Shown here piece by piece: positions 50,001-60,390 of a DNA stretch of 64,000 nt; positions within the stretch are counted from its first letter, which is position 1; every line of letters starts with the position of its first letter. A program made the position numbers and the translations under genes. Below the pieces are notes generated by a model. It had not been told where the DNA came from. It ran no database searches and saw only the letters and a program-made list of their open reading frames with translations. Source of the DNA: Xestospongia bergquistia (taxonomy: Eukaryota > Porifera > Demospongiae > Haplosclerida > Petrosiidae); NCBI GenBank assembly GCA_963965975.1, contig OZ014424.1, positions 1,674,001-1,738,000 on the forward strand, in the 5' to 3' direction.

Positions 50001-50887
50001 ACTTTAGGAGATGCTCCCATACACAAACATAACTTATGATATGATAATGTCTCTCCAGTATTTAAGTAAACTAACTAATAGAGGCAAAGAAAAAGAGAGA
50101 AAAACATTAGAGTTTTATGTAGAATAGTATCTATCCTACAATAACTTATTATAAGCATATATTGTATAATATAATACATACATGTTGTTCTGGGTCAATA
50201 GTTTCTAGTGTAGCATGAAGTACAGTGACATTAGGACACATATGTGTTAAATGACTAATGATTGTCTCCTCAACATCAAAGGACTCTAATGTACGAGATA
50301 CCTATAGTAAAATAAAATTTAAACAATATTAATTGATTATTAATAGTTATAATAATTATTATAACAAATAAAGTACAAAAAAAGAACTTTAATAACTTAA
50401 TTTAGTATATTTTTGTATCAAATTAATAGGGTAGGTGAGATAAATTGTAAATATAACTACTTCCATACATTCAACTATTGGTTAAGACTTTCATTCAAGA
50501 ACTGGTCATGTAGTAAATGGCCTAATTATTAACAAATAATGGACAAAACTTGGTCTAGCACACCAAAATCCCTAATGTGTACAAGATATATATACCACAT
50601 CTATCTCACACAGCAGCATCATAATAGACATATTGTGTAGAATAGTGCTTATAGTATAATATTGTAAGAACAGAGAATTACCTTTTTAAAATTTGTAACA
50701 GCTTTAATCAATTTTGAGGCACTGACTACAGTAACGCTTGCTGAGGGGTCAAGAGCAGAAAGCTAATGAAATGAAAATACTTAAATTCAATTACATATGA
50801 ATTAGTGACCTGTTCAGCACATGTTACTCCAGCTATCCCTCCACCAATTACCACATAATGAAGAGAGGAACCGGCACTTTCAGCCAT
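47086..50887 (-). CDS. PYROXD1: Pyridine nucleotide-disulphide oxidoreductase domain protein 1
   Basis: Multi-exon minus-strand gene. The first exons are clear: 50810-50887 ([20 protein letters not shown], the FAD-binding GxGxxG loop), 50682-50762 (ending KAVTNFKK), 50182-50301, 50003-50074 (CMGASPK), 49893-49949 (GIRDTES) and 49765-49838 ([14 protein letters not shown], the second Rossmann loop). Further exons lie at about 49107-49318, 48947-49060 ([10 protein letters not shown]), 48382-48834, 48191-48319 (NIYAAGDIC, the FAD-binding GD motif) and onward. The last, 47086-47184, ends [13 protein letters not shown]. Order and motifs match animal PYROXD1, a flavin- and NAD(P)H-binding oxidoreductase. 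A Thr/Ser-rich repeated segment is inserted before the [20 protein letters not shown] block. It shares a 71-base divergent promoter with HSBP1. Exact borders of the middle and late exons are less certain than the identity. Confidence 0.93.
48541..48720 (-). repeat. In-frame Thr/Ser-rich minisatellite inside PYROXD1
   Basis: About 3-4 imperfect units of 48-60 bases encode variants of [13 protein letters not shown] within one exon. The frame stays open throughout, so unit changes are in multiples of three. Confidence 0.85.
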
Positions 50888-50958
50888 CCAACAAGTGGGC
50901 GTGGTCTTAGTTGAGTCACACCCACTTAAAATAAGGAGGTGTGATCAGTGAAGTGACC
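50888..50958. promoter_or_regulatory. Divergent PYROXD1/HSBP1 promoter region
   Basis: Only 71 bases separate the opposing start codons. They contain a GTGGGCGTGG box (50,895-50,904), an AP-1-like TGAGTCA (50,912-50,918) and a CACACCCAC box just after it. Both 5' UTRs must be very short or overlap. The motif calls rest on consensus matches only. Confidence 0.6.
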
Positions 50959-51763
50959 ATGTCTTCTGGAGAACAAACCGACCAAGGAGGTGCCCAACAA
51001 AGCCAGGATGCTCCTCAGCAAACACCTGATGAGTTAGCTAAATTTGTGAGTTATTTATGACTAATAAACTAAATTATAGCTTATATTTTTATAGGTTGAA
51101 ACATTACTTGGAGACATGGTGAGTACTATAATATATTTTATATTGTGTTTTACATAATTTATTGTATAGCAAAGTAAATTTCAACAAATGAGTGAGCAGA
51201 TTATAGGAAGACATATCCTTTGTAATACTTATGTCGTAGTTACATGTAGTGGAATGACCTAAACCTCCACCATTGAGGGCTCATTAGAAGTACAACTTGC
51301 ATAATTACAACAATAATCTCAGATAGATACCATTAGTAAGCTTTAGACTAGTGAACATCAGTACTTACCACAGTGACATAGGATAGCTACCATTACTAAG
51401 CTCTAGACTAGTGAACATCAGTACTTACCACAGTGACATAGAATAGCTACCATTAGTAAGCTCTAGACTATTTAATATCAGGATAGCTACCATTAGTAAG
51501 CTCTAGACTATTTAATATCAGGATAGCTACCATTAGTAAGCTCTAGACTATTTAATATCAGGATAGCTACCATTACATGGTACACTCTAAGTTCTGTTAT
51601 CAATTTTATCATATGACTTCCTTAACTGATTATGTGATTACTGGACGAGATGGGTCAAAGAGTAGATGATTTAGAGAAGAACATCTCTGACCTGATGCAA
51701 CAAGTAGATTCAAAAGAGGATACATCATCAGGGGGTGGAGGTAGTGCACCTGCTCAAAAATGA
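50959..51763 (+). CDS. HSBP1: Heat shock factor-binding protein 1
   Basis: Exons 50959-51045, 51095-51118, 51170-51212 and 51642-51763 give 91 residues. The first 24 are a Gln-rich leader. Then comes the conserved heptad-repeat coiled coil: ELAKFVETLLGDMQSKFQQM, SEQIIGRLDEMGQRVDDLEK, NISDLMQQV. It ends with a Gly/Ser-rich tail. Animal HSBP1 is usually about 76 residues and binds the trimerisation coiled coil of heat shock factor 1, dampening its activity. The last junction is not GT-AG: the intron starts ATATCCTT and ends AC, and only that splice yields the conserved GRLDEMGQRVDD sequence (exon 3 ends with C, exon 4 starts TGGACGAG). Exon 2 is only 24 bases. The stop at 51,761-51,763 is followed by AATAAA at 51,875. 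Confidence 0.95.
51213..51641 (+). other. U12-type AT-AC intron of HSBP1
   Basis: The 5' splice site ATATCCTT fits the minor-spliceosome consensus. A TTCCTTAAC branch-point match (51,618-51,626) lies with its adenosine at 51,625, 16 bases before the terminal AC. The intron is 429 bases, several times longer than the two other HSBP1 introns (49 and 51). Confidence 0.9.
51321..51575. repeat. Minisatellite within the HSBP1 U12 intron
   Basis: Two 60-base units sharing 'agctaccattagtaagctct' are followed by about three 40-base units. The short unit equals the long one without 'gtacttaccacagtgacata'. Confidence 0.9.
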
Positions 51764-52138
51764 CACAAAATTTATTTATGTTGAGGAACACAATTTTGTG
51801 ATTTCCAAAATTTAAAATGTAGCAAAAAATTGATTTGAAACAAAAATTACATTGTGGAGTCAATGAGGCAATTCAATAAATCATGAGAAGGGAAAGAGGT
51901 TATATACAAGGAAATACATCTATAAGTACATCAATGTGCCTTTAAATGAGGATTCTTTGTAAGATAATTCCTACATTTTGTAGAAAAGACAATATCAATA
52001 ATCTTAGTTTTATAATTTTGACAGATATTTGAGCAATAGTAGTCTCTGAATTATTAAATGTAAATTAAATTAATTAATAACTAAGGAAGGACTTTAGTGA
52101 TTACAGAAGTGACCTTATTAGAGCCAGAGATGGATTTG

Positions 52139-52199
<61 letters not shown>

Positions 52200-52243
52200 C
52201 AACACTTTAAAGCTAACATCTGCTATATACTTCTCACTAACAT
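51764..52243. other. Convergent 3' region of HSBP1 and AMFR
   Basis: It holds an AATAAA for HSBP1 at 51,875-51,880, a reverse-strand AATAAA (forward TTTATT, 51,771-51,776) that could serve AMFR, and a perfect (AT)n tract at about 52,140-52,191. No gene. Confidence 0.55.
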
Positions 52244-55200
52244 CTAAATAGTATACCTTCTAGCATTCTCCATTAACTGTTCTTTTCTCTGTTGTAATGA
52301 CGGCAAATCAGATATAGCCTTTGACTTTGAAGAGAAATGATTTTGTGAATTATCATTCAATGATGGACTTGATGCCACAATCTCATTATTAAGAGACTCA
52401 TTAATAGATAAATTGGGAGGATTATTTACATGACTGTCCTTGTCCTCACTGTCGATGTTTTGTCTGTCTCCACGATGACGTAGTCCAGTATTTTGTACAA
52501 TAGTGCTATCACTGTTCAAGATTGTTTCTGATATAGTATTGTCATTAGTGGTAAGTCCCGTTAATAAGGTATTGTTATTAATTATAGATGCATTATCAGG
52601 ATCATTTTGGTACTGAGAGGGTGTTACTGATGGAGTTACATGATCATGTTGTGTGGGTGGATGTTGGGCGGGGATTAAGATGGTACCAGATAAGATGTTA
52701 TCGACTGTTTGTGGTATAGACTGTGTATTAGTTAAGTCTAAAGTTATTGCGTGTAATGGTATATGAGGAAACATCGTATGGACCTGTTGGACCTAGACAA
52801 TAGAGATAATACAGAATAAAAGAAGGAAATGACAACTTGTTATATACAAAGGTAATGAACTTATTATAAAGCTCATATATAAAGAAACAATTTAGTTGCA
52901 AAATTAAGACATTTATATCGTCTTTGTTTAATGAAGGACTTTTCACAGTATCACAAAGCTTACAGGTTTAAGATTTAAGGGATAAGTACAGATGTCCCCT
53001 CCATGTAGTATGCAGATATAACCCTCTAATTCAAAGCAAGCATACTCTAACATCATTGCAAAAATTAGTTGTATCCACTCCTAGTATATAAGTTATGTAG
53101 AAATTCTATTACAAATATTTGTGACTGTAGAGTTTACACAATTTTTTAATACAATTTTTATTAAGTTTGGTTACCCCTCTGTGGAACTCTTGACTGTTGC
53201 TAGCATTAGTGGATGATGGTTGATGAACCTCAAGAGAGAATGTAGGTAGCCAACTAGCAATAGATGCTCCATTGAAATAAAGTAAGGAGTTCCTAAGAAA
53301 AAACAAATAAAACAGAAAAATTAGTAATAAAATTTTTTTATGGTTTGTGAACACTACAGTAGCTTGTATACATTTGTAATGTACCAAGAATAAAACAATA
53401 ACTTTTAAAACTTTTTAATAATTATTTATAACAATTAATAACCAATTACTTTTTTACTTAAATAATGGTAACCTACCTTCTATTGTTGGGTGTGGCTTCT
53501 TGTCTATCAGTTCTATCTCCATTATTGGTACCTTGATGTAAAGATGAACTAAGTGACTGACGACATGTTGGACAGACTGGATCTTGTTCTAACCAAGAAC
53601 GTAGACAACCACTAGAGGAAACAAGAATACATAACATCAACTAGAATGTAGTGTGCACATCCTCAAACCTATCTGACTATTATAATACACATCTAATCAT
53701 TTATCCATTCAATGTATTCAGTCAAGTCTATCTATCCTTCCATCCATTCATTTGTCCATTTTATCTTACAAGTGAAAATTATGTCCACATGGTAGTTGTC
53801 TTGCTGTGTTCATTTTCTCCCAACATATAGCACAGATCTCTTCTCCACCATCGAGTTGTTCTGGACCCATTAACTCAAACCTATTTAAAAATAGAAAGAA
53901 TGTTTAACTCTAACAATTAACCGAACCAATTAATTTGCATGGCAGGCATTTAAGAGTCCTTGTGCCTGTAGTTCTGTATTTTTACCTCTTTTCAAGGGTG
54001 TGTTTGACTATGACATAATTATGATGTCGTTTCATTTTCCTTTGTATTTCTTGATAGAGGAAACGTAATTTCATTAGTAGAATAAGACTGGCTACACTAA
54101 GGAACATATTAGCCCAGAGCTATGAGTGAGTGAGCAAGTGAGAGACAGAGACAGAGACAGAGACAGAGAGAAAGACAGAGAGAGAAAGAGAGAGAGAGAG
54201 AGAAAGACACAGACAGACAGAGACAAAGAGAGAGAGACAGAGAGAGAAAGAAAGACAGAGAGAAACAGAGAGAGAGATAGAGAGAGAGAGAGAAACAGAG
54301 AGAGAGAGAATCATTGAATCATTAGAGAACACACATTACACATACTAGCATATGAAGATGATGAAGGAAGTCAACACTTAGTGATGTCATCTCTAGCACA
54401 AACTCAGCATAATATGTATATGTATTTCTGTTCTCCCAGAGACCTTCATGATGCATATCCCATAAATGTATAATATACCTAACAAGAAGAGAGTAGGGAG
54501 TAATAGTAGATAAAGATACTCCAGCTTACCTGATAAGAGTATGTAGATTCATAGTAAACAGTAGATACACCTAAATGAAAGAAAGATGCCATATTTGGTC
54601 ATCTCTCAGCTTAACCACTAGTCAGTCTATAGTCCATCCATCTATATACTGTATATATTTACTTCAGAGAAAAGGAAAGCAAAGTGGTTAAATCCAAACT
54701 GCCATCCAACAATAGCACAGACCATAAAGAGACCAGCACAACATATTAGTAATCCAGATAAAAATACAATGATCTTAGCATGAGAAGAGGGTGGAGTCAC
54801 AGGAGAGAAGGACAACTATAAAAAGAGGAGATCCGTTCAACCATAGTGATAGTTGTCTTAATAATATTGGGAGTCTTTGTACAGCTATGAATCATCTAGT
54901 TAATAGAAACTTTTTTAAAGTACAATACCAAATTTGGACATTTGTGAATTTTAAATCTTGTTAGACACAAACCATCTCTATGTATTAACAGTGCATTGGT
55001 ATATTATATTTTCACAAATGGCTTTATATGTTCTCAAAACTTGTGAAAGTATTTCTCCTCAAAAAATTTTCCCAGTATATGACACTAATTTTAGTTACTG
55101 ACATAGTTATGACATCAGAGGTAGCTTAGAAAATTACTAAAATTAGAACTTACCACATCTAAGCATTATAATTCAACACTACCTAAATAATCAAGTACAG

Positions 55201-56599
55201 TTACTTACATAGAGGAATCTGTCTTTACAGAGTTGAGATGTGAGTAGAAGACACCCAATGAGAGAGAACCATCCACACCACACTAACATTTCTCTCATAT
55301 CTTGTACATTCATTACTCCAAACAAAAAGATAAACTTATAAAAAACAAAATTCCAAAATTTGTCTTGCATATGCTAAAATAGAAACAAATTAAAGAAAAA
55401 TTATTTAGTGTAACAAATAACTGTTATCATATAAACTAGTTACTTCAAAAATCACACCCAATAACACTAAATCATTTGAGAAAAATATTTATGATTAAAT
55501 TTTAAATTACTGTGATATTTCAACTTAAAGATGACCTCATTATCGTAGCCAGCTTACCAAACTCACAAACTCTAGCTCTATTATGTCTGTGTAAAGAAGT
55601 CCTATTTACCAGATCACTTCTCTTATTAATATAGCAAACAATTTATATAGTACAATATCTGTTGATGTTATCACATGTTATGTTAACATTTAATAACATG
55701 TGTTGGTACATTAAATTAAAGGAAATTATACGGTAATATCTTCAGCTATTTCCATGACATGATAATTAAAGGAGTTTACCCTTTTCTCATTGTTGTGATA
55801 AACACCAAATACAATTTTATGTAAAGCACTCATCAATTGAAAGTACAAACAACATCCAAAATTGACCATTGCCTACAAAAAAAGACAAATCATAAAATTA
55901 TTAAAAAAAACTAGCAAACATTATTTTCTTTAAGGCATTAGTTACTACAGGAAGTCATAAGTATGGAATCTATTTAACTGTAGTAATATGTAATATTATA
56001 TAAAATTAAAGATTAAAAGGTCAACAGTGCTATGTCTTGATGACAGTTAATTAAGTTTATGTCAAAAACACAAAATGTCTTTAGTTATAATATGTAAGGA
56101 TCATCATGACTTTCAATTCTCTGTTGAGCTAAGAAGTATTTTTGGTAATATGTATATCATATGCAATAGCTAAATAGTTAACAGTGAGTTATCAACTAAT
56201 AAATTTACTGCAGGTACATTTACATATAGTTTTCAGTATATGTTTAGTGTTAGCAACATGACCAAGTATATAACATCTAATATTAAGTAACTATACATAA
56301 CAAAGCTATTAGATATAAGGCAAATGGAATGCAATGCAAACTAATAAATAGATTTAAATCTTTGAAGAACTCGGTTGTAAAAAAGTGTATTACCATCTTC
56401 TTTTATAGGTATAGTACATGAATCATCTGTTCAAGTATTTACTGACTTGTGATTGACTTACTGTAGCACACCAGATGTCATCCCACAACGTATGAAAGAA
56501 ACCTGTGGAGGCTGTGAGAGCATATGTAACTGCATAAAAGACAGCTAGTCCACTGAAGACAGTGTAAAGCTGGAGGCTAGGTAGAGGGAACTGATCCAT
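52244..56599 (-). CDS. AMFR: E3 ubiquitin ligase AMFR/gp78
   Basis: Eleven exons in consistent phase: 56462-56599, 55780-55872, 55209-55373, 54663-54815, 54530-54570, 54346-54478, 53986-54119, 53770-53880, 53477-53611, 53175-53292 and 52244-52792. Together they give about 589 residues (human ~643). The N-terminal half is a multi-span membrane domain (DKFWNFVFYKFIFLFGVMNV, IIHLWDMHHEGLWENRNTYT). A RING-H2 finger follows (CAIC...CGHNFH...C...CPTC), then the gp78-specific FNGASIASWLPTFSLEVH. A CUE domain follows (MFPHIPLHAITLDL...TVDNILSG). A terminal basic stretch (LQQRKEQLMENARR) resembles the p97-binding helix. The family acts in ER-associated degradation by ubiquitinating retrotranslocated substrates. 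The start is the first ATG (MDQFPLPSLQLYT), aligned with vertebrate gp78. A rearranged partial copy lies upstream at 58837-60011. Confidence 0.96.
54126..54312. repeat. GA/GACA-rich microsatellite in an AMFR intron
   Basis: Compound (GAGACA)n and (GA)n tract. The partial duplicate at 59,436-59,500 has its own GA/GGGA tract of different composition, so the tract evolved after duplication. Confidence 0.9.
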
Positions 56600-56760
56600 T
56601 TTTCTTTAAGGATGGGTGTAGTCAGATAGGTGTGGTGATTAGTGACCACACCTACCTAACCATTGCGTCCTTTTTAAGTTACGAGCGCATAGTCTCGTAA
56701 CTGACGGCCACGCCCCCGAGCGAAAAGCCCGTTCAGTAAACTATAGTTGAAGTTGTCCTA
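56600..56760 (-). promoter_or_regulatory. AMFR upstream region with CpG-rich inverted repeat
   Basis: Perfect 9-base arms AGTTACGAG / CTCGTAACT with an 8-base spacer (56,677-56,702) lie about 80-100 bases before the AMFR start, next to a locally CpG-rich stretch containing CCACGCCCCCG. A promoter role is inferred from position. Confidence 0.45.
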
Positions 56761-56910
56761 CTTGAAACATTATTTAAATGAAACCTTGTAAATGTATGAT
56801 TTACTGTCAGTGGTCACTAATATTTCAATTTGTCAAAGTATGACAAGTAGGAGACTACTGACTGTACAATTTTATACTTAGTTATACCAGTTTAATGTCC
56901 ACATGTGTAA

Positions 56911-57120
56911 ATGTCAGTAATGTATTGATATATTATACAGTATACATGTCAGTACTGTATTGACACATTATACAGCATAGATGTCAGTACAGTATTGATA
57001 TATTATACAGTACACATGTCAGTGCTGTATTGACACATTATACAGCATAGATGTCAGTACAGTATTGATATATTATACAGTACACATGTCAGTGCTGTAT
57101 TGATATACTACACAGTATAC
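56911..57120. repeat. 35-base minisatellite, six units
   Basis: Units start with ATGTCAGT at 56,911, 56,946, 56,981, 57,016, 57,051 and 57,086, exactly 35 bases apart. From the second unit, two unit types alternate, making a 70-base higher-order period. Confidence 0.92.
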
Positions 57121-57687
57121 ATGTTGTTATCACTATATTATGGTCATTTGAGTTTAGCAGCAGTTTTGTAGAAATTCAGTATTGAAGATCATTACCAATC
57201 TATGTTGGGTGTGGTCTCAAAACATGCTATTTTGCAAGGCTCGTATAAATATCAGTCAGGTGTCAAACTTAAATCCAATAACTTGATAGTGATAACAGGA
57301 TATATAACTCATAGTCATAATGGTAGATTAAGGAATAAGACACAATAGGTCCTTTACCGTTAAGTTCTCATATTAAGAAATCAATATCTAATACAAGACG
57401 TTCTGATCAGTTATAGTTGCTGCTACAGTGTAAGAGTGTAGCAGTAACTAGTTTACTGAAAGCATTGTTATTTGTGACTGTTGTTTATTTGTACAAAAAT
57501 ATTCTTAGATAGCCATTTGTACATTGCTTTGGCTTAAGCATTGCTACGCTGCTATCTTCTAAGTTCATTAATTATTTGCCTATTAATTATACTTGAAAAT
57601 TAAGAAAAAAACCAACTGTAATGAAAAAATAAATCAGGCCAATTTAGTTAGTAACCAAAACGTCTTTGGTTATTACTATTGCACTGT
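57121..57687. other. Intergenic, nothing recognised
   Basis: AT-rich sequence with no convincing frame, RNA gene or repeat. Confidence 0.45.
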
Positions 57688-58341
57688 TTATGATGTAATT
57701 ATAGTAACAGTCACATCTACATAGTTGATAATGTAGCTCTCAGCATCATCAAAGCGGTACACATCTAACCACAAATCACTTTGAGTTATATCAATAATGG
57801 GATTATATCTGTCATACTCAACAGTAAAGAGATGGCCATCATCAATTGGAGTGCGGCAGACTGCAAGTTTCTCCAGAGGTTTGATAGTGATACGGAAGTA
57901 TCGTGGCCAATGTTGATTGGTTGCCTTTTCTTCTGATGATCCAACTAAACCATAGTTATTCAAGACACGACCAGGTGTTCCTTCAACACCTATATAGGGT
58001 CCCGAGGTTCTATATTCTGCTAAATCACGTAACTGGATCCCTATAGCATGATCATTATCTGATACCGTCCACGAAAGTGGGTCTCTTCTAACACGTGTTC
58101 CAGTGTATTCCAGTCCAACTTCAAGTGATACTTCAAGGTCTTCCAATTGAGGATATTTTAGAGCTGCTAGTTTCCGAACAAGTGGAAATCGAAAAACTCG
58201 CTCGTAGTCAACACCGTCCTTTTTAATAAGGAGATGAGTGTCATCTTGTAGCTCATGTTCACAATTCCATTGGATATCTCGACTGTCATTAAGGAACCGA
58301 GCTGACATAAAACGATGAAACAGGACTTGTGTATTAGCCAT
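57688..58341 (-). CDS. Unrecognised intronless 217-residue protein
   Basis: One uninterrupted frame (MANTQVLFHRFMS...) with visibly higher GC content than its surroundings and an even, charged amino-acid composition, which makes chance unlikely. It has no signal peptide or membrane helix. The sequence is rich in alternating hydrophobic/charged stretches and aromatic residues (YFRITIKPLEKLAV, LFTVEYDRYNP, DLWLDVYRFDD), which suggests a mostly beta fold. No cysteine motif, nucleotide-binding loop or repeat is evident. Lack of introns sets it apart from neighbouring AMFR and PYROXD1. I do not recognise a family. It may be a lineage-specific gene, a retrocopy or a transferred gene; the sequence alone does not decide. 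Confidence 0.7.
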   Translation of the reverse strand: MANTQVLFHRFMSARFLNDSRDIQWNCEHELQDDTHLLIKKDGVDYERVFRFPLVRKLAALKYPQLEDLEVSLEVGLEYTGTRVRRDPLSWTVSDNDHAIGIQLRDLAEYRTSGPYIGVEGTPGRVLNNYGLVGSSEEKATNQHWPRYFRITIKPLEKLAVCRTPIDDGHLFTVEYDRYNPIIDITQSDLWLDVYRFDDAESYIINYVDVTVTIITS

Positions 58342-58511
58342 AGTCTATACACATGCACGTCACTTTACAAATAAGTTGTCTGCTAATATGAACTAGAATG
58401 AAAAAATAAATCTGATGACATGTCTGATAATACATTGTTATATGCATCTCTTCAAGCGTGCCTGTTTTTACTACTAAAATTGTCTTACTTGAGTAACAGA
58501 CTTCTTCCAAA

Positions 58512-58836
58512 TTGAGTACACAAGTAGAATTAGTTATATTTTCAAACTGATAGATAGCTCATTTATATACCACTAATGTTAATTAGGATGACATCATATA
58601 TATTGCACAATATATCTTCACTCTAACACCTATTTGTTATCATTAATCCTGGTATAGTGTCAACATTTCCTCTTGTCTTAATAAAGTATTAAAAATAGAT
58701 TGACTACTCAGTAACTATAAATACTGCATATTGTTGGTACATAGACTATCAGCAATTAAAAAATATATCCTCACTCTAACACTTAATTGTCACCATTAAT
58801 ACCTACTCCACCTAATAGTGTCAAAATACACTTACT
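58512..58836. repeat. Dispersed repeat R, first copy
   Basis: It starts ATTGAGTACACAAGTAGAAT and ends near 'gtcaaaatacacttact'. It matches 60,014-60,360 in order with small gaps, and its 3' part also matches 61,110-61,283. It flanks the AMFR partial duplicate on the left. Confidence 0.85.
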
Positions 58837-59432
58837 TAAAGATGAACTAAGTGACTGACGACATGTTGGACAGACTGGATCTTGTTCTAACCAAGAACGT
58901 AGACAACCACTAGAGAAAACAAGAAATACATAACATCAACTAGAATGTGGTATGCACATCCTCAAACGTATCTGACTATTAGTACATCTAATCATTTATC
59001 CATTCAATGTATTCAATCAAGTCTATCTATCCTTCCATCCATTCATTTGTCCATTTTATCTTACAAGTGAAAATTATGTCCACATGGTAGTTGTCTTGCT
59101 GTGTTCATTTTCTGCCAACATATAGCACAGATCTCTTCTCCACCATTGAGTTGTTCTGGACCCATTAACTCAAACCTATTTAAAAATAGAAAGAATGTTT
59201 AACTCTAACAATTAACTGAACCAATTAATTTTCATGGGCAGGCATTTAAGAGTCCTTATGCCTGCAGTTCTATATTTTTACCTCTTTTCAAGGGTGTGTT
59301 TGACTATGACATAATTATGATGTCGTTTCATTTTCCTTTGTATTTCTTGATAGAGGAAATGTAATTTCATTAGTAGAATAGGACTGGCTACACTAAGGAA
59401 CATATTAGCCCAGAGCTATGAGTGAGTGAGCA

Positions 59433-59469
<37 letters not shown>

Positions 59470-60011
59470 GGGAGGGAGGGAGGGAGGGAGAGAGAGAATC
59501 ATTATAGGACACACATTATACATACTAGCATACGAAGATGATGAAGGAAGTCAACACTTAGTGATGTCATCTCTAGCACAAACTCAGCATAATATGTATA
59601 TCATATGCAATAGCTAAATAGTTAACAGTGAGTTATCAACTAATAAATTTACTGCAGGTACATTTACATATAGTTTTCAGTATATGTTTAGTGTTAGCAA
59701 CATAACCAGGTATATAACATCTAATATTAAGTAACTATACATAACAAAGCTATTAGATATAAGGCAAATGAGATGCAATGCAAAACTAATAAATAGATGT
59801 AAATCTTTGAAGAACTCGGTTGTAAAAAGTGTATTACCATCTTTTTTTATAAGTATAGTACATGAAGTCATCTGTTCAAGTATTTACTGACTTGTAATTG
59901 ACTTACTGTAGCACACCAGATGTGTAAAGCTGGAGGCTAGGTAGAGGGAACTGATCCATTTTTCTTTAAGGATGGGTGTAGTCAGATAGGTGTGGTGATT
60001 AATGACCACAC
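58837..60011 (-). pseudogene. AMFR: Rearranged partial duplicate of AMFR
   Basis: This is a high-identity copy of discontinuous AMFR pieces, in order and in the same orientation. It contains part of the exon with CLRSWLEQDPVCPTC (58,837-58,914), the RING exon (~59,065-59,175), the exon encoding LRFLYQEIQ (~59,281-59,415) and the 3' part of the SVDFLHHLHM exon (~59,524-59,595). At about 59,597 it jumps to AMFR intron 1 (matching ~56,155-56,450), and at about 59,922 it drops most of exon 1 while keeping the MDQFPLPSLQLYT start (59,961 region). Transmembrane exons 2-5, the CUE exon and the C-terminus are missing. In the RING exon CWEKM is CWQKM but the zinc ligands remain. It is not a complete gene. 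Transcription into AMFR from the duplicated 5' end is possible but unproven. Confidence 0.9.
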
Positions 60012-60013
60012 AC

Positions 60014-60360
60014 ATTGAGTACACAAGTAGAATTAGTTGTTTTTTTCAAAATGATAGGTAGCTTATTTATATACCACTGATGGTAATTAGGATGACATCA
60101 TATATATTGCACAATATATCTTCACTCTAACACCTATTTGTTATCATTAATCCTCATACACCTGGTATAGTGTCAACATTTCCTCGTCTTAATAAAGAAT
60201 TAACAATAGATATTTCCACCTATTTGTCATTATTGACTACTCAGTAACTAAATACTGCATATATACATAGACTATCGGCAATTATAAGATATATTCTCAC
60301 TCTAACACTTAATTGTCACAATTAATACCTACTCCACCTAATAGTGTCAACATACACTTA
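60014..60360. repeat. Dispersed repeat R, second copy
   Basis: It matches 58,512-58,836 from ATTGAGTACACAAGTAGAAT to 'catacacttact', with an extra 'atatttccacctatttgtca' segment that the third copy shares. It flanks the AMFR duplicate on the right. Confidence 0.85.
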
Positions 60361-60390
60361 CTCTCAATCAAATCAAGCAATTAATATTGG

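Noticed and set aside
52728..52946. Minus-strand frame ending in GPTGPYDVSSYTITRNN
   Set aside because: It overlaps the AMFR CUE-domain exon in another frame and runs into the intron.
54126..54317. Open frames through the GA/GACA microsatellite on both strands
   Set aside because: Simple-sequence artefact inside an AMFR intron.
56911..57120. Possible CRISPR-like array of regularly spaced repeats
   Set aside because: Units are directly adjacent without unique spacers, in a eukaryotic context. It is an ordinary minisatellite.
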